A stretch of 60,000 nt of DNA, taken from positions 18,093,075-18,153,074 of the forward strand of contig NC_064038.1 of assembly GCF_932526225.1 (NCBI RefSeq), in the 5' to 3' direction. Source of the stretch: Nematostella vectensis. Its lineage: Eukaryota > Cnidaria > Anthozoa > Actiniaria > Edwardsiidae. The notes beneath the pieces are model-generated. The model had not been told where the DNA came from. It did no database searches and saw nothing but the letters and a program-made list of their open reading frames with translations. The translations under genes and the position numbers were made by a program. Shown here one piece after another: positions 35,301-43,959 of this stretch (positions are counted from its first letter, which is position 1; every line of letters begins with the position of its first letter).

Positions 35301-38300
35301 CTGCGTTGAGATATTTAAGGAAGGCTGACAAATATCATCCTTCAAATAGTGCAAAAATAAATGATTGATTGATTGATCATATATTGCTAAAGAATACCTT
35401 TCTTGTCTTTATATTCTGTGTATTTAGTCTTTTCAAAGATACAGCAACATTTTTTTTAACATTATCATAACTTAACTTTAACTTTACAATTACAAAAGAA
35501 TTTTCTCTTCGAAAATAAAACAAACAAAATGCAACCCTTTTTACCTATATTGCTTTTGCTTTTATATTGTCTGCATCTCGCATACTTCCTAATGTGTTTA
35601 TTTATTTTTATTCAAATAGTTGTCGAAAATTAGTAAGGTTATAAATGGCATGATGAAAATATTGTTTTGAAAGAAAAAAAATAATGAAGTGTTTTCACTT
35701 TTATCTAGGTAAAACCAACCAAGGACTACCTGAGGGCCATGATTGATTCTAAAGGCTGGAAGGCATAATAATAGGCAAATATTAAGATAATATAGTAGGG
35801 GATTTCTTACTTTTATACAACAGTATAAGTGTAATAGGTTTTTTAGAGCAAGATACTTGCTCTCAATGATAAATCTGTAAAGAAAACATTTATCTATCAA
35901 CCTAAAGATAATGAGGAAAGGGGAAATGTTAGGAGAGTGTTGTTGCATTTGTTATTTTTTTTATCAAAGAAATACTCCCATTTCTTCCTTTTTTTCTCTC
36001 TGCTGACTATTTTTGTATGCAATTGATATTATTTGCTGTTTCCCCTCTGCACCCTAAATAAATTAAAATATGTTAGGTTTGAAATAAGACATTTTCTTTT
36101 AGTACTACTTTCAGTAATGTCAAGGATTTTTTTTAGAATTTGCTTCCCAAGTAAATTTGTTCTTCTCCATTGCATTTAATTTTGGAGTAGCATTAGCATG
36201 TGTGGATCCAGGGTTTCTATAACAGCAGGCCACATGCTAAAGGGTGGGTGCACCAATATGTAATGCATGACTGTAATATCCTTGGTGATGGAGTATTACC
36301 AGTATGTGATAGACAAAACTTCCATATGGCACCTGAAATGTATAACTATATCATTATATTTTTAGAATGCTGTTTCATTCAAGGGCAAAGCTGGTCAGAA
36401 TGTAGCTTTGATACAAGTTCTATACTTCTATAAGGGGAAGAGGTTTTTATTAGATCAAAAGTACTTAAATTATATAAAGATAACAACAAACTTGTGCTTT
36501 TTCGATAATAAATTTGTAAAGAAAACAGTTTTATATCAATCCTAAAGGTAATAGGGAAGGGAAAAATACTAGGAAAGTGCTCAGTCAAGTTATTATTGCA
36601 TTATTGTTATAAATGTTTTAGAATAGAGTAACATTTTGTTTAAATAGAGTCACATTTCTCCATTTCTCCGCTCCCAATTGACTTTTTGTTTATTTGTATA
36701 TTTATTCCTCTCTTCCCCCAACATAGATCAACACTATTGGGTGATAGGATGTGAAAAATAGTGTAAAGTTTGTGTGAAAGGAGAAATGGTGTGAAATTGT
36801 GTGTGAAAAAAAGGTGTGAAAGTTTTGTTAGTGTGAATTTTTCCCCAACTATTTCACACCAGTGTGAAATTGGTGTGAAACTTAAATCACTTGATTGACT
36901 ATAGTGCGAGATTGGTGTGAAAAAAAACATATTTTGTTTATAAAACATGTAAGGCCCCTTTAGTGTTTATTTGACAATAGTAACACTTTTTTAGTGATAA
37001 CTGTATTATATATGATAACAGCTTGATTAACAGTACGGGAGTGAGGTTACTCGTTTATAGAAATGTGGTGGTGTTCATCAAGCTTATTACCATTCACCTA
37101 TTCACGTTCTCTTTTTTCTACTAAAATATGTTCGAGGTTTGACCTTACGTAAATGGCGTTCCCTATTATTTACATTTCCAATAGATTTCTAAGGTTTTTA
37201 GGAATTCCTTTTTTTCCCTAGATTTTGCCTTAGATTTCCCAAGTTCGATCTCTAAAGGTGTGAAGAGAATAATCAAACTTCCTAAAAATTCCTAGGATTT
37301 CCTAGCATAAGCGATAGACCAGAAAATCGGAAGAATTTGGATTGGAAATCTTAGGAACCCTAAGGAAGAAGATTTGAAGCATTCTGTAATTTAGTAACCA
37401 CTTATTAGTAAATTCTTACAAAATAATAATAGAACATTTTCATCACCAGAACAGACCTCACCAAACAACAATAAGAAACGTGATTATTATGTGGTGTACT
37501 TTTTTCAGAATTAGTACTGCAATTGAAAAGAAGGATTTGAAAAGGGTGATAATTGTTAAGAAGTTTTAGAAGTTTTAATGCTACTTGAGATAATAAAAAA
37601 AAAGAAGTCCCGCTTTTTGCAGATAGAAGACGGCTCAGCAGGGCCCGCCGTAAAACCAAAATGTGCCGGGCCTCCTTTGCTTTAGTGGCCGAGCGGGGCT
37701 TGAGCCCAAGGCGCAAAGCCATTACGGTCGAACGAACGCCACATTATTGTAGCCTCCAAATAGATAGCCGTTTATGCCCGTCTTTTCTACGCGTAATCTA
37801 CCTATTTCAAGAATTTGATGAGCAGAATATTGATTGAAGTTAAAGGTTAGTGTGCAATGAGCTTTATAATGTGATACGATCAATAATACATGTGATTTTT
37901 GCGACCAACTCTAGGATTAATCATCGTTCGTTAGCGGACTTCTCAACTTGTGTTTCTTTTTATTATCTTTGCAGGACATATGAAAGAGAAAGCTAAATGT
38001 GCTCGAGTTGCAAAGCCAGGAAAGAAAGAAATTTGAGGTACAAGGAATGTATCAATAAGTAAATCGCTAGAATCGAATTTTAAGCTTAAAACTTTGTAAA
38101 CTGATTCACTGACATAAGTTCTTGAAGTACATTATGATGAAGCGCCTATATCTTTATGAACTGTTTCTAGAAGCACACACTTGCCTAATTTTGCTTAATG
38201 AAATATAATCTTGCACCTAAACTTTGTCCAGATATTTATTTTGAATAAGCTTATCTAATGTACCTGTAGTTTTTTTTTTTTTTCAGATATTTTTTTTATA

Positions 38301-41300
38301 TTCTGATCACAGTAGAACCCTGCATATGCAGAAACTAGTTAATCTTTTCAAGCTATCGTGCTAAGTTCGAATTTAAATGGTGTCTAGGCTTCTAGGATAT
38401 TGTACTAATTCTACTCTAGCTGGTATCCTTTTTTCCTATGCTATTTTGCTTTAACCTGAGGCACTAGGAGTGCTTGAATTGGAAATTTAGTCCATTCATT
38501 TTTTTTAAGGCTAATTTCTTTTTAACAGTAGAACTCTTCTAAATGGGACTCCATATACTTAATATATTAGTTATGCTGGCATACATGGGACTGATTTTTA
38601 AAGTCCAGGATTTCGCACAAATAGACAATAATCACAGGCTGTGAGTTCTATTGTATGTTTGTATTTACTACATTATCCTGCAAAAAAATGTGATGCACCT
38701 AAACTTTGAATAAAAAGAATCTTGAATGTTTTCATTGTATGTGATTCTGTGTTTATTATTTCCTCTGAAATTCTATATTGCAATCCTAGGAAAATCCTAA
38801 GAATTCTTAGCCGTTACAAGCAATTTTCTTCTGAGGAATTCCAAGGAATAAAATCGTAGCATATTCCTAGGTAGATTTTGCTAGTCCATCTCACAAGGGT
38901 TGGTCCTTGCTTCATTTTTTCATGCTACAAATTTATTTAGGGAACCCACCCTTCTATTATTATTTCTCTAAAACCTCAAAGTCATTTTACGTCCTATGCA
39001 ACAATTTACGTAGCAATTGCAGGAAGCAGCTGTTACTATGTTGACTGTTGGTTTTCAATGGTGACACAGTGGCTTTCAGTACAGCTTCTCAAGTCTTTTG
39101 GTGTTGAGGATCCAGAGAAAGCCATGTTTGTCTATAGCAATTACAAGTGGATTTTTTAAATTTAAAGTATATTTTTAAGTATTTGGAGTTTAGTAAATAT
39201 GTATGAAACAAATTTCAAAGAGAAAATATGAAGCGTATTAAAATGTGTTCAAAATATTCCTGTAAGACATTGATATCTATTATAAAACATATATTAAACA
39301 TTTATTCTTCTCCTTTTTATGGGATATTTCACACCATTTTTACAATTTTGTGTAGCACAATTATTTCACACTATTTTTCAACTTGTGTGAAATTTTACCA
39401 ACTATTTTCACACTATGTGAGCTCTAGAAATGTTTCTTATTTCACACTCTTTTTCACACCTTTTATGGTGTGAAAAGGGCCTCACCATTTCACACTCATT
39501 TCCCACCATGTTTCGCACTATAATGGTGTGAAAATGTATGTGAAAAGTAGAGGTTTTCACACCATTTTTCCCACCTATTTCACACCTTATGCCACAGTAG
39601 TGCAATGAACATGGTTTGGTTTGAAATCAGAAACTTTCAGTAATTTAGGATTTGCCTCCATTGCATTCATTTTTTAGTAGCCTGTATGGGTGGATCCAAA
39701 GTTTCTAAATAGAGGCTAAAGGGTGGGTGCACCAATATGTAATGCATGTCAGGAGGTATATTTGTGGAGTTTAATTTCAACACATTCTTTTGAATAATCA
39801 GTTGCAGTACGTGAAAACTACAGTATGGCATCTAATTCTTTGGAATACTGTTACATCCTTGATATATTCTTCACAAGGTCAAAGCTTGTTAGAATGCTAT
39901 TTTGATAAGAAAACAAAATATAGATAGTGGAGTTAACACATTGACCCCTGAACCGGCCTGTACCGGCTTTGGGAAGTACCCACAACCCAAAAAATTCATA
40001 AATTCAAAATAAACACAACAAGATGAAGATACTCAGGCATCAGTCTAAGGGATAAATGGTCTTGCAGATATGCATCCAACCAAGGTGTTGGCATCTACTC
40101 TTAAGCCAAATAATAGCACAGGTTCTTTGACAAATCTCAAATCGAACAAGGAGAGAAAAGCAGAATCACCCCTCTCAATAAAACGCTCAAAATACCACAC
40201 AAGGGAGAGAGATCAGCAAACACAGCTCAAGACACAAATAGATACCTTTATTCTGATCCTCCAGGTACATTTCCTTGGCCTCAAAACACAATGCCCATTC
40301 CTTGAAGGATTGTACAACCACGAAAATATGTTTACGTATTGCAAAGCATTCTGGGAGATACAGGGGAAAATTCACGAGGGGAGGGCCAGTCTACACTCCT
40401 CTCCCCAAAGTCAGATGGTTTTTTATAAGTCTTTTCACCCCGAAGCCAAACGAATCAATTCCAGGCCATACAGACCCAGAATAGCAGTGTAAACAATTTT
40501 GGAATCAATTTGGTTTCAGAAAAGACAGCATTTAGGAGAGCTGTGGTGATTCATTAGAAAATTATTTTCTCATCCGGGCAAAGCCAAACAAGAAAAAATC
40601 ATCATGAATCCACCTTTGCTTGCAAATATCCATAAGCAAAGCACTCAATTATGCCCCAAAAGACTTCATGATGTCCTGAGACACTCCCCTAATATGCTCA
40701 TAGCTGTATTTTTTATGAAAAATACAAGCAACCATCAACTTGTGCTGGCTTCAGCACATCGACGAGGGATTAAAAGTGGGGACCGCAAAGCACTGTTGGA
40801 AAGCTTGGATACCGCTGACTAGGTGCAGCTGTGTTTGACTTTGACGGGCTGTATAAAACTCAGAATAGGGGGGGAGTTATCTGTTTTCAGTCTGTTTTTT
40901 GTAAATTCAGCTCCAAAAAAGCCAGGAGTCAATGGGTTAAAAAAGAGGGAAAATAAGAATTGACAATTAGACTCCTGAAAATCATTCTCATCAACTAAGA
41001 CACCTAAACTTTGACAGCCTTTTTCACACCAAGGTTTAGTATTTGTTAACTTTCATACTGCATATTTAATATTATTAAATGAGTGCTTGCTTGATACATT
41101 TGGGGGGGCCAATGCAACAGACCCATACCGAGGGTTTTTCTTGGGGGGTGAGAAATAAAAAATGTGGACCTTATATTTCCGGGGGGGGGGGGGGGGAGTT
41201 CTCTGATAAAAATCTGACCACGCCTTTGCAGTATCTCCAGGGGAGGTTTAATGTCGGATCTGGCTACATACCAGAGTGAGTTTTGTCTACAAATAATAGC

Positions 41301-43279
41301 ACGTCTATTGAGAACCGAAAGTGTTCCTTTGGCCGTTGTGTGTGTGTGTGGGGAGGGGACCCCTCCTAGGTACGGGCCTGTACAGTTCATAATGACATGG
41401 CAGTAAAAAATGACTTTTTTAATCTACATTTTAAAGACACCTAGATCCCCCTAAATTACCCCTATCAGTCAACACAAAAAGGTATCAAACGCTGGCTCCG
41501 CCTTTAGGCAGTGCCAAAAATCTATATATTAGTTGGAGATTCATATATTGTACATGATTTTCATAAAACAAGTCTATGACTAGGTGCACCAAAAATGTTT
41601 TTAGAAGCACCATAATTATTGGCTGTTGTTGCATGTCTTTGCTATTGAAGGACTTAATGCTCTTTATAAAGGGTGCTATGGAAATCAGACCTCCCAGACA
41701 AATTCCTGAAGGAATTCGTATCAAACGTTCAATACAAACTTTCCAGCTTTCCCCGCCTTTTTGAGATATTTAGAATATAATTACATGTATGCTTTGCGGC
41801 TTGGAGACGGTAAAACCATGCAAGCTCGTAATTGCTTAATAATTTTAAAACCAAAAAGCAATCACTTTTTGGTAAGGCTATAAATTTGCATAGATTGACC
41901 CACGCAATATCCCATACCTGTCAACTCTCCCGCATTAGGCGGGAGTCTCAAGATTTTGGACCCCTTCTCCCGCGTTGAGCACAAAATCTCCCGCTTTTAG
42001 CGATTTTTATCGCTAAAAACATGTATTAATAAAGAGACAACAGTTTGTACAATGATAATAAAAACAAGCATTCTTTAAAAGGCACCAATTTGTTAATAAA
42101 GGTATTTATTGACATTCTCTTGCTCAATTCAATTCATTCATCCATCATAATCCTGGGTAGTCTTCCTGGGGGAGTGGAGGGAGGTAAAAATATCAGTTGT
42201 TATTGAATACAAATATTTATTAATTTGATACCCCTAAAGGATAGCAGTATCAGAATAACCATTAAACACCCCCCTGAGGGATGGTAATTGGGTGAAGTTT
42301 ATACCCTAAAAGATGATTATTTATGATTATCTACACCCCATCTACTTTTTTGGAGAGTCAAACCCCAGGGGGTGGGGGTCATGGCAGAAATTAGTAATGT
42401 ACCCAAGACACCAGGATTTACTTGAAAATGGATATAAAATATAAAAACTACTCCAAAGCTAGTTTGCATCCCCTATATCCTTAAATTTGCTACAAGTATT
42501 GCTAAAAAGTGCATCCACGCAGGCTCCGCTTTTAGGCAGTGCCTAAATCTATATATTATTGAAATATTTGAAATAACAATTCCCTTGCGAAGCGCAATTT
42601 ATCTAACACCCTCGTGAGATCTATAAGTGGATTTGTTCGTGAGAGCTTTCTATACGTCAAACGCCTGCAAGGCTAAACCCACCCCTCCACCCAAAAATGA
42701 ATATACCCCACCCCTCCCCCTAAAAAAATCTCAAGCCTTGAGATTTTCGGAGGTTGACAGGTATGATATCCTCCTGTAATAAGATATCTAAAAGTTGTTG
42801 ATTTCTGCTATTCCAGATGTTTCCTCTAATTCTTGCAAATGAGTACTTATTTCTCTGTCACGTCCCTCTACTCCCTCAAGCATTTTGTGCAATAAATTGG
42901 GAGAGCGAGTTTATAAACTGTACGTTCAGTTGTCTCGAGTGGATATCTGATTGTTCTTGTGCATGGCACACGCTGGCACATCAACAAAATTTGCAGATAT
43001 CCTTTAGAAACGACTCGAACCTTTGCTATGAAAGCTGTCGAGTGAGCATAACAGTTTTAATCAAACGTTACCTTACCCTTTCAAGGATGAATCTTCGTAA
43101 AGAATGTCGAACAAGTTTCCAACAAAAGGCAAATACTTCAAGCGGGGTCCCGGAGGCATTCCACGGAATTCGCAAAGGTGCTTGACCAGAATGACAACAT
43201 AAATGCTTATCGTACATAGGATAAAATTCCCAAAAGTCAAATTAGGGACAGACCCTGCTAGGGTTGCCATTAAAGACAT
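19823..43279 (-). CDS. Cytochrome P450, CYP2 clan (CYP17/21/1-like), complete
   Basis: Microsomal haem monooxygenase. Four exons: 43279-43077, 27835-27678, 24906-24224 and 20344-19823. Lengths 203, 158, 683 and 522 nt join with matching phases to give 521 residues plus stop, the normal P450 size. The N-terminus has a membrane anchor (LTFGNFILCTISIYVVILVK) and the proline hinge PPGPRLKYLPFVGN. Then come the C-helix region GKDIAFGNYGSAWKLHRK, the I-helix AGYETT at about 316-321, the K-helix ETLR at 373-376, and the haem loop FSAGRRVCSG at 448-457 with Cys455. The I-helix and exon layout suggest the CYP2 clan; substrate cannot be told. Introns are 15.2, 2.8 and 3.9 kb, the middle one nearly pure minisatellite. 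Confidence 0.94.
22044..22081 (+). repeat. Dispersed hairpin motif, copy 1
   Basis: CCCCGCTTTTAGGCAGTGCC followed by TAAATCTATATATTA. TTTAGGC-AGT-GCCTAAA forms a perfect 7-bp stem. The same motif occurs at about 41490-41531 and 42521-42559, each time ending at ATCTATATATTA, after which the flanks differ. Confidence 0.75.
22144..22250 (+). mobile_element. 107-bp internally deleted TTAA-type element
   Basis: Left flank TTAA, then CATATTGACCCCTCAACCGG; right end GGAGTCAATGGG followed by CTAA. Only the two ends of the 1-kb element remain, joined near GGTACC. A MITE-like derivative. Confidence 0.85.
22773..23771 (+). mobile_element. 1-kb TTAA-type (piggyBac-like) non-autonomous element, copy A
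   Basis: Ends CACATTGACCCC and GGAGTCAATGGG are imperfect inverted repeats. The right side is flanked by TTAA; the left flank is GTAGA-like, so the left target site has mutated. Very similar over the full length to 39937-40936. Contains a conserved 72-codon open frame (23440-23658) and a 118-codon frame (22906-23262), neither of which I recognise as transposase. Confidence 0.85.
23893..24178. repeat. 31-bp minisatellite in P450 intron 3, about 9 units
   Basis: Units GGCCTGGTACTACAAGAACT plus TCCTGGCTATG. Lies about 45 bp downstream (in gene sense) of the exon 3 donor. Confidence 0.95.
24224..24906 (-). CDS. P450 exon 3 (I-helix)
   Basis: Acceptor TTTGTTAAG, donor AAG before GTGAAT. Encodes GKDIAFGNYGSAWKLHRKLF, the F/G region and DMMAAGYETTAATLKWSIVY. 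683 nt; starts with the last two bases of a Gly codon, ends phase 0. Confidence 0.94.
24911..25551 (-). repeat. 37-bp minisatellite at the P450 exon 3 acceptor, about 17 units
   Basis: Units of ACAAACACAGGGTGGTATGT plus ACTTAGCGGTAAACAAA. In gene sense each unit reads CCCTGTGTTTGTTTTGTTTA then CCGCTAAG. The real acceptor reads CCCTGTGTTTGTTAAG, so the array begins right at the exon edge and its units resemble that 3' splice site. Confidence 0.95.
25566..27690 (-). repeat. 87-bp minisatellite built on the P450 exon 2 donor, about 24 units
   Basis: Each 87-bp unit has two halves. In gene sense they read GTGGAGACATTAG/GTGGGTAC (or GTGAGTAC) and GGGAAGACATTAG/GTGAGTAC. The first half equals the real exon 2 end plus donor. 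ORF-like copies 26319-26741 and 27012-27434 encode identical peptides, showing a higher-order period of about 693 bp. 87 is divisible by three, which explains the long open frames. Confidence 0.96.
27678..27835 (-). CDS. P450 exon 2
   Basis: Acceptor TTCTCTTAG, donor ACATTAG before GTGGGT. Encodes LKQKYGEVFSFQVGSW, KVVQAGTPEAIKEIL and SADYAGRPPFYSFLVETL, the beta-1 sheet and B-helix region. Its last 13 bases are part of the adjacent tandem unit. Confidence 0.93.
28096..28218. mobile_element. Foldback MITE related to 10235-10485
   Basis: Arms ATAGCATGGCACGAGGGGAA and the complement ending TGCCATGCTAT, enclosing ATTTAGTGATTAAATGTCCCC-type sequence. Only the inner half of the longer relative is present. 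Confidence 0.75.
29215..29455. repeat. About 50-bp tandem repeat, five units
   Basis: Units share ATAATAACAACAATAAGAGT followed by TACAACGC and TATTTTCGGGCGTGTGATG. Confidence 0.9.
31469..31819. mobile_element. CATACCTGTCAAC-family element, left-truncated
   Basis: Shares GGCGGGAGTCTCAAGATTTT and ACACCCTCGTGAGATC blocks with 41913-42765 and ends GAGGTTGACAGGTATG. The left terminus is missing. Confidence 0.7.
33286..33297. repeat. Target-site duplication (left) of the RTE-like insertion
   Basis: TAGTTCAAAGTT, identical to 34496-34507 on the other side of the element. Confidence 0.85.
33298..34495 (+). mobile_element. 5'-truncated non-LTR retrotransposon, RTE-like
   Basis: 1.2-kb insertion between two TAGTTCAAAGTT copies. 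The 5' end is an AAGTTAAAC-type 9-bp repeat of about four units that merges into the coding frame. The 3' UTR after the stop codon is only about 34 bp, as in RTE-type elements. It interrupts P450 intron 1 on the opposite strand. Confidence 0.85.
33340..34461 (+). CDS. Reverse transcriptase C-terminal part (RTE-like)
   Basis: Intact frame of at least 373 codons, also open upstream to about 33300, where QGCVLAPTLFN completes an RT motif. Shows the catalytic LLFADDAALVAHS block (FADD), then KTKVMHLG, YLGSTTSANG, the thumb block LSTLLYGSESWTTYARQE, and a C-terminal CRSCGRTCASRIGLFSHGKK zinc-finger-like end (CxxC...H...C). The endonuclease and RT fingers are lost by 5' truncation, so it cannot be autonomous. 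Clade assignment RTE-like is inferred from the short 3' end and block order. Confidence 0.85.
   Translation: MAPTLFNIFFSVLLRHAFGSADEGILLRTRSDGKLFNPARLRAKTKVRKCTIRDLLFADDAALVAHSESELQSLLDRFSNACADFSLAISLKKTKVMHLGSEIAPTFTINDFTLDVVPQFTYLGSTTSANGCLDVELGKRIGKAVTTMTKLSSRVWENKKLTISTKITVYRACILSTLLYGSESWTTYARQEKRLNTFHMRCLRRILGIHWSDKVTNNEVLERSGLPTLFTLLRQRRLRWLGHVCRMENGRIPKDLLYGELAHGSRPVGRPKLRFKDSCKRDMLAIGLDVDNWEKLAEDRSRWRSECAAALNSGELELKREAEERRQRRKASEIRTGSNPSQTSVLVCRSCGRTCASRIGLFSHGKKCQRSSR
34759..36062 (+). other. Candidate small spliced transcript 1
   Basis: TATAAAA at 34774-34780, a purine- and CAA-rich stretch ending TGCCAAG before GTGAGT (34893/34894), an acceptor TTTATCTAG at 35708, and AATAAA at 36057-36062. 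Joined, one frame runs from ATG 34759 to TAA 35768 (64 codons, Lys-rich, ending MIDSKGWKA). However, that ATG lies upstream of the TATA box, so the RNA may be non-coding. No family recognised. Confidence 0.3.
36068..36440. repeat. Direct repeat, left copy (partner 39605-39925)
   Basis: Shares TTTCAGTAATGT, CTCCATTGCATT, AAAGGGTGGGTGCACCAATA and the following TGTAATGCATG with 39605-39925. Diverged, with small indels. Confidence 0.75.
36745..36930. repeat. GTGTGAAA-rich segment, left arm
   Basis: About ten GTGTGAAA or TTTCACAC motifs. The complementary TTTCACACC-rich segment lies at 39310-39600, so the two could act as loose inverted arms of a 2.8-kb unit bounded by the direct repeats. Confidence 0.6.
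37660..37730 (+). other. Possible tRNA-derived remnant
   Basis: TAGTGGCCGAGCGG resembles an A box of class II tRNAs (Leu/Ser), and GGTCGAACGAAC about 40 bp later is a weak B box. No full cloverleaf can be drawn. Confidence 0.2.
37818..38714 (+). other. Candidate small spliced gene 2 (29-residue frame)
   Basis: ATG at 37818, donor TTAAAG before GTTAGT (37845/37846), acceptor ATCTTTGCAG at 37974, frame continues to TGA at 38034-38036; AATAAA near 38709. The 29-residue product begins MSRILIEVKG and ends KPGKKEI. A GC-rich stretch at 37610-37740 just upstream could be its promoter. No homologue recognised; splice signals and phase fit, but an ORF this short is weak evidence. Confidence 0.3.
38040..39300. 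other. AT-rich intronic sequence
   Basis: Part of P450 intron 1. Contains the putative 3' UTR of the preceding candidate to about 38720; beyond it I see nothing definable. Confidence 0.5.
39310..39600. repeat. TTTCACACC-rich segment, right arm
   Basis: Multiple TTTCACACC and GTGTGAAAA motifs, partly self-complementary, mirror of 36745-36930. Confidence 0.6.
39605..39925. repeat. Direct repeat, right copy (partner 36068-36440)
   Basis: Same block order as the left copy (TTTCAGTAAT, CTCCATTGCATTCAT, AAAGGGTGGGTGCACC, CAAAGCT). Interrupted at its right end by the TTAA element at 39937. Confidence 0.7.
39937..40936 (+). mobile_element. 1-kb TTAA-type (piggyBac-like) non-autonomous element, copy B
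   Basis: Flanked on both sides by TTAA (39933-39936 and 40937-40940). Ends CACATTGACCCC / GGAGTCAATGGG. Exactly TTAA duplications are the hallmark of the piggyBac superfamily, but no transposase with its DDD residues is visible. The 72-codon frame 40604-40822 differs from copy A by two residues. Confidence 0.87.
41490..41531 (+). repeat. Dispersed hairpin motif, copy 2
   Basis: CTGGCTCCGCCTTTAGGCAG then TGCCAAAAATCTATATATTA; two changes weaken the stem. Confidence 0.7.
41913..42765. mobile_element. CATACCTGTCAAC-family element with an insertion
   Basis: Ends CATACCTGTCAACTCTCCCG and GAGGTTGACAGGTATG. Between 42018 and 42559 the sequence departs from the 31469-31819 copy; this insert ends exactly at the ATCTATATATTA hairpin motif. 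Confidence 0.75.
42018..42559 (+). mobile_element. Insertion ending in the hairpin motif (copy 3)
   Basis: Present here but absent from the related copy at 31469. Its right end is GGCTCCGCTTTTAGGCAGTG then CCTAAATCTATATATTA, which marks this motif as the 3' terminus of a mobile element. About 65 bp of the host element are missing at the site. No coding sequence; class unknown (Helitron-like or a short retroelement). Confidence 0.55.
43077..43279 (-). CDS. P450 exon 1 (membrane anchor)
   Basis: ATG at 43279 (a second ATG at codon 4). Hydrophobic anchor, then EFRGMPPGPRLKYLPFVGN. Ends TTGAAAGG before GTAAGG; GG plus T of exon 2 makes the Gly codon, so the phase matches across a 15.2-kb intron. 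Confidence 0.92.
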
Positions 43280-43950
43280 TTTGTAGTAGTGGTTTGGCCA
43301 AATCTCCCGCTACGATGATTATAAACAATATTTCGATTTGCATTAGGAATGCCTAAAGCGCGATTGGGACCCAGTCTCTCCATATTCGGGGGAGACCCCT
43401 ATACGGGGTTACGGGGTGGGGGGGTGGGGGGGGGAGGGTGGTAATGAAAAAATTTCCTTTCTTGTAGTACAAAGCGAAAATCCTCCCGAGTCCATAAGGC
43501 AAAACAATATTTTAGTGATAAAATTCTTTGTTGTTTAGTTTAAAGGGCTGTAGCTTCGGCTTAAAATTACCAGGCTACGTCGAGGAAAACTAGACATTCT
43601 TCGGTGTGGGGCGAACTTTACAGTCGTAAGAAACGCAAACCACGGGAAATCAAGTGCGAAGGTTAACGGCGATTTATTGTACAAACGATCGTAAACTGAA
43701 ATACAATTTACTGAAGTTCTAATTAGAAGGGTGCGGGGGTGAAACATGCAATCATTAGTACCTAACCTAAATTGTCTTCGCGGCCCAAACATGAAATTAG
43801 ATTTGAAATCCACACCAGTGAGAATTGTATTTTATAGCAGTGCAAGCTATATGGGTCACGTGTTGAACGACTATGGGCGAAGGGACTGGATCTACTGAAT
43901 AACTTGCTAGGCATACTCATACGACTTTGTGAAAACGAAGTGGCTATTGT
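43280..43950. promoter_or_regulatory. P450 upstream region
   Basis: Should hold the P450 promoter (minus strand). Contains a G-rich tract at 43390-43440. No TATA box assigned. The part beyond 43550 shows nothing recognisable. Confidence 0.4.
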
Positions 43951-43959
43951 TAGAGACAT

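Larger units (their letters stand above)
27836..43076. other. P450 intron 1
   Basis: 15.2 kb. Contains the MITE relative at 28096-28218, a 50-bp repeat at 29215-29455, an RTE-like insertion at 33298-34495, two candidate plus-strand spliced transcripts (34759-36062 and 37818-38714), a TTTCACACC-rich foldback region, a 1-kb TTAA element and two CATACCTGTCAAC elements. Between these (28220-29210, 29460-31440, 31820-33280, 40945-41910) I see AT-rich sequence without genes. Confidence 0.7.

Noticed and set aside
37660-37730. Functional tRNA-Leu or tRNA-Ser gene
   Set aside because: Only an A-box-like string and a poor B box; stems of a cloverleaf do not pair.
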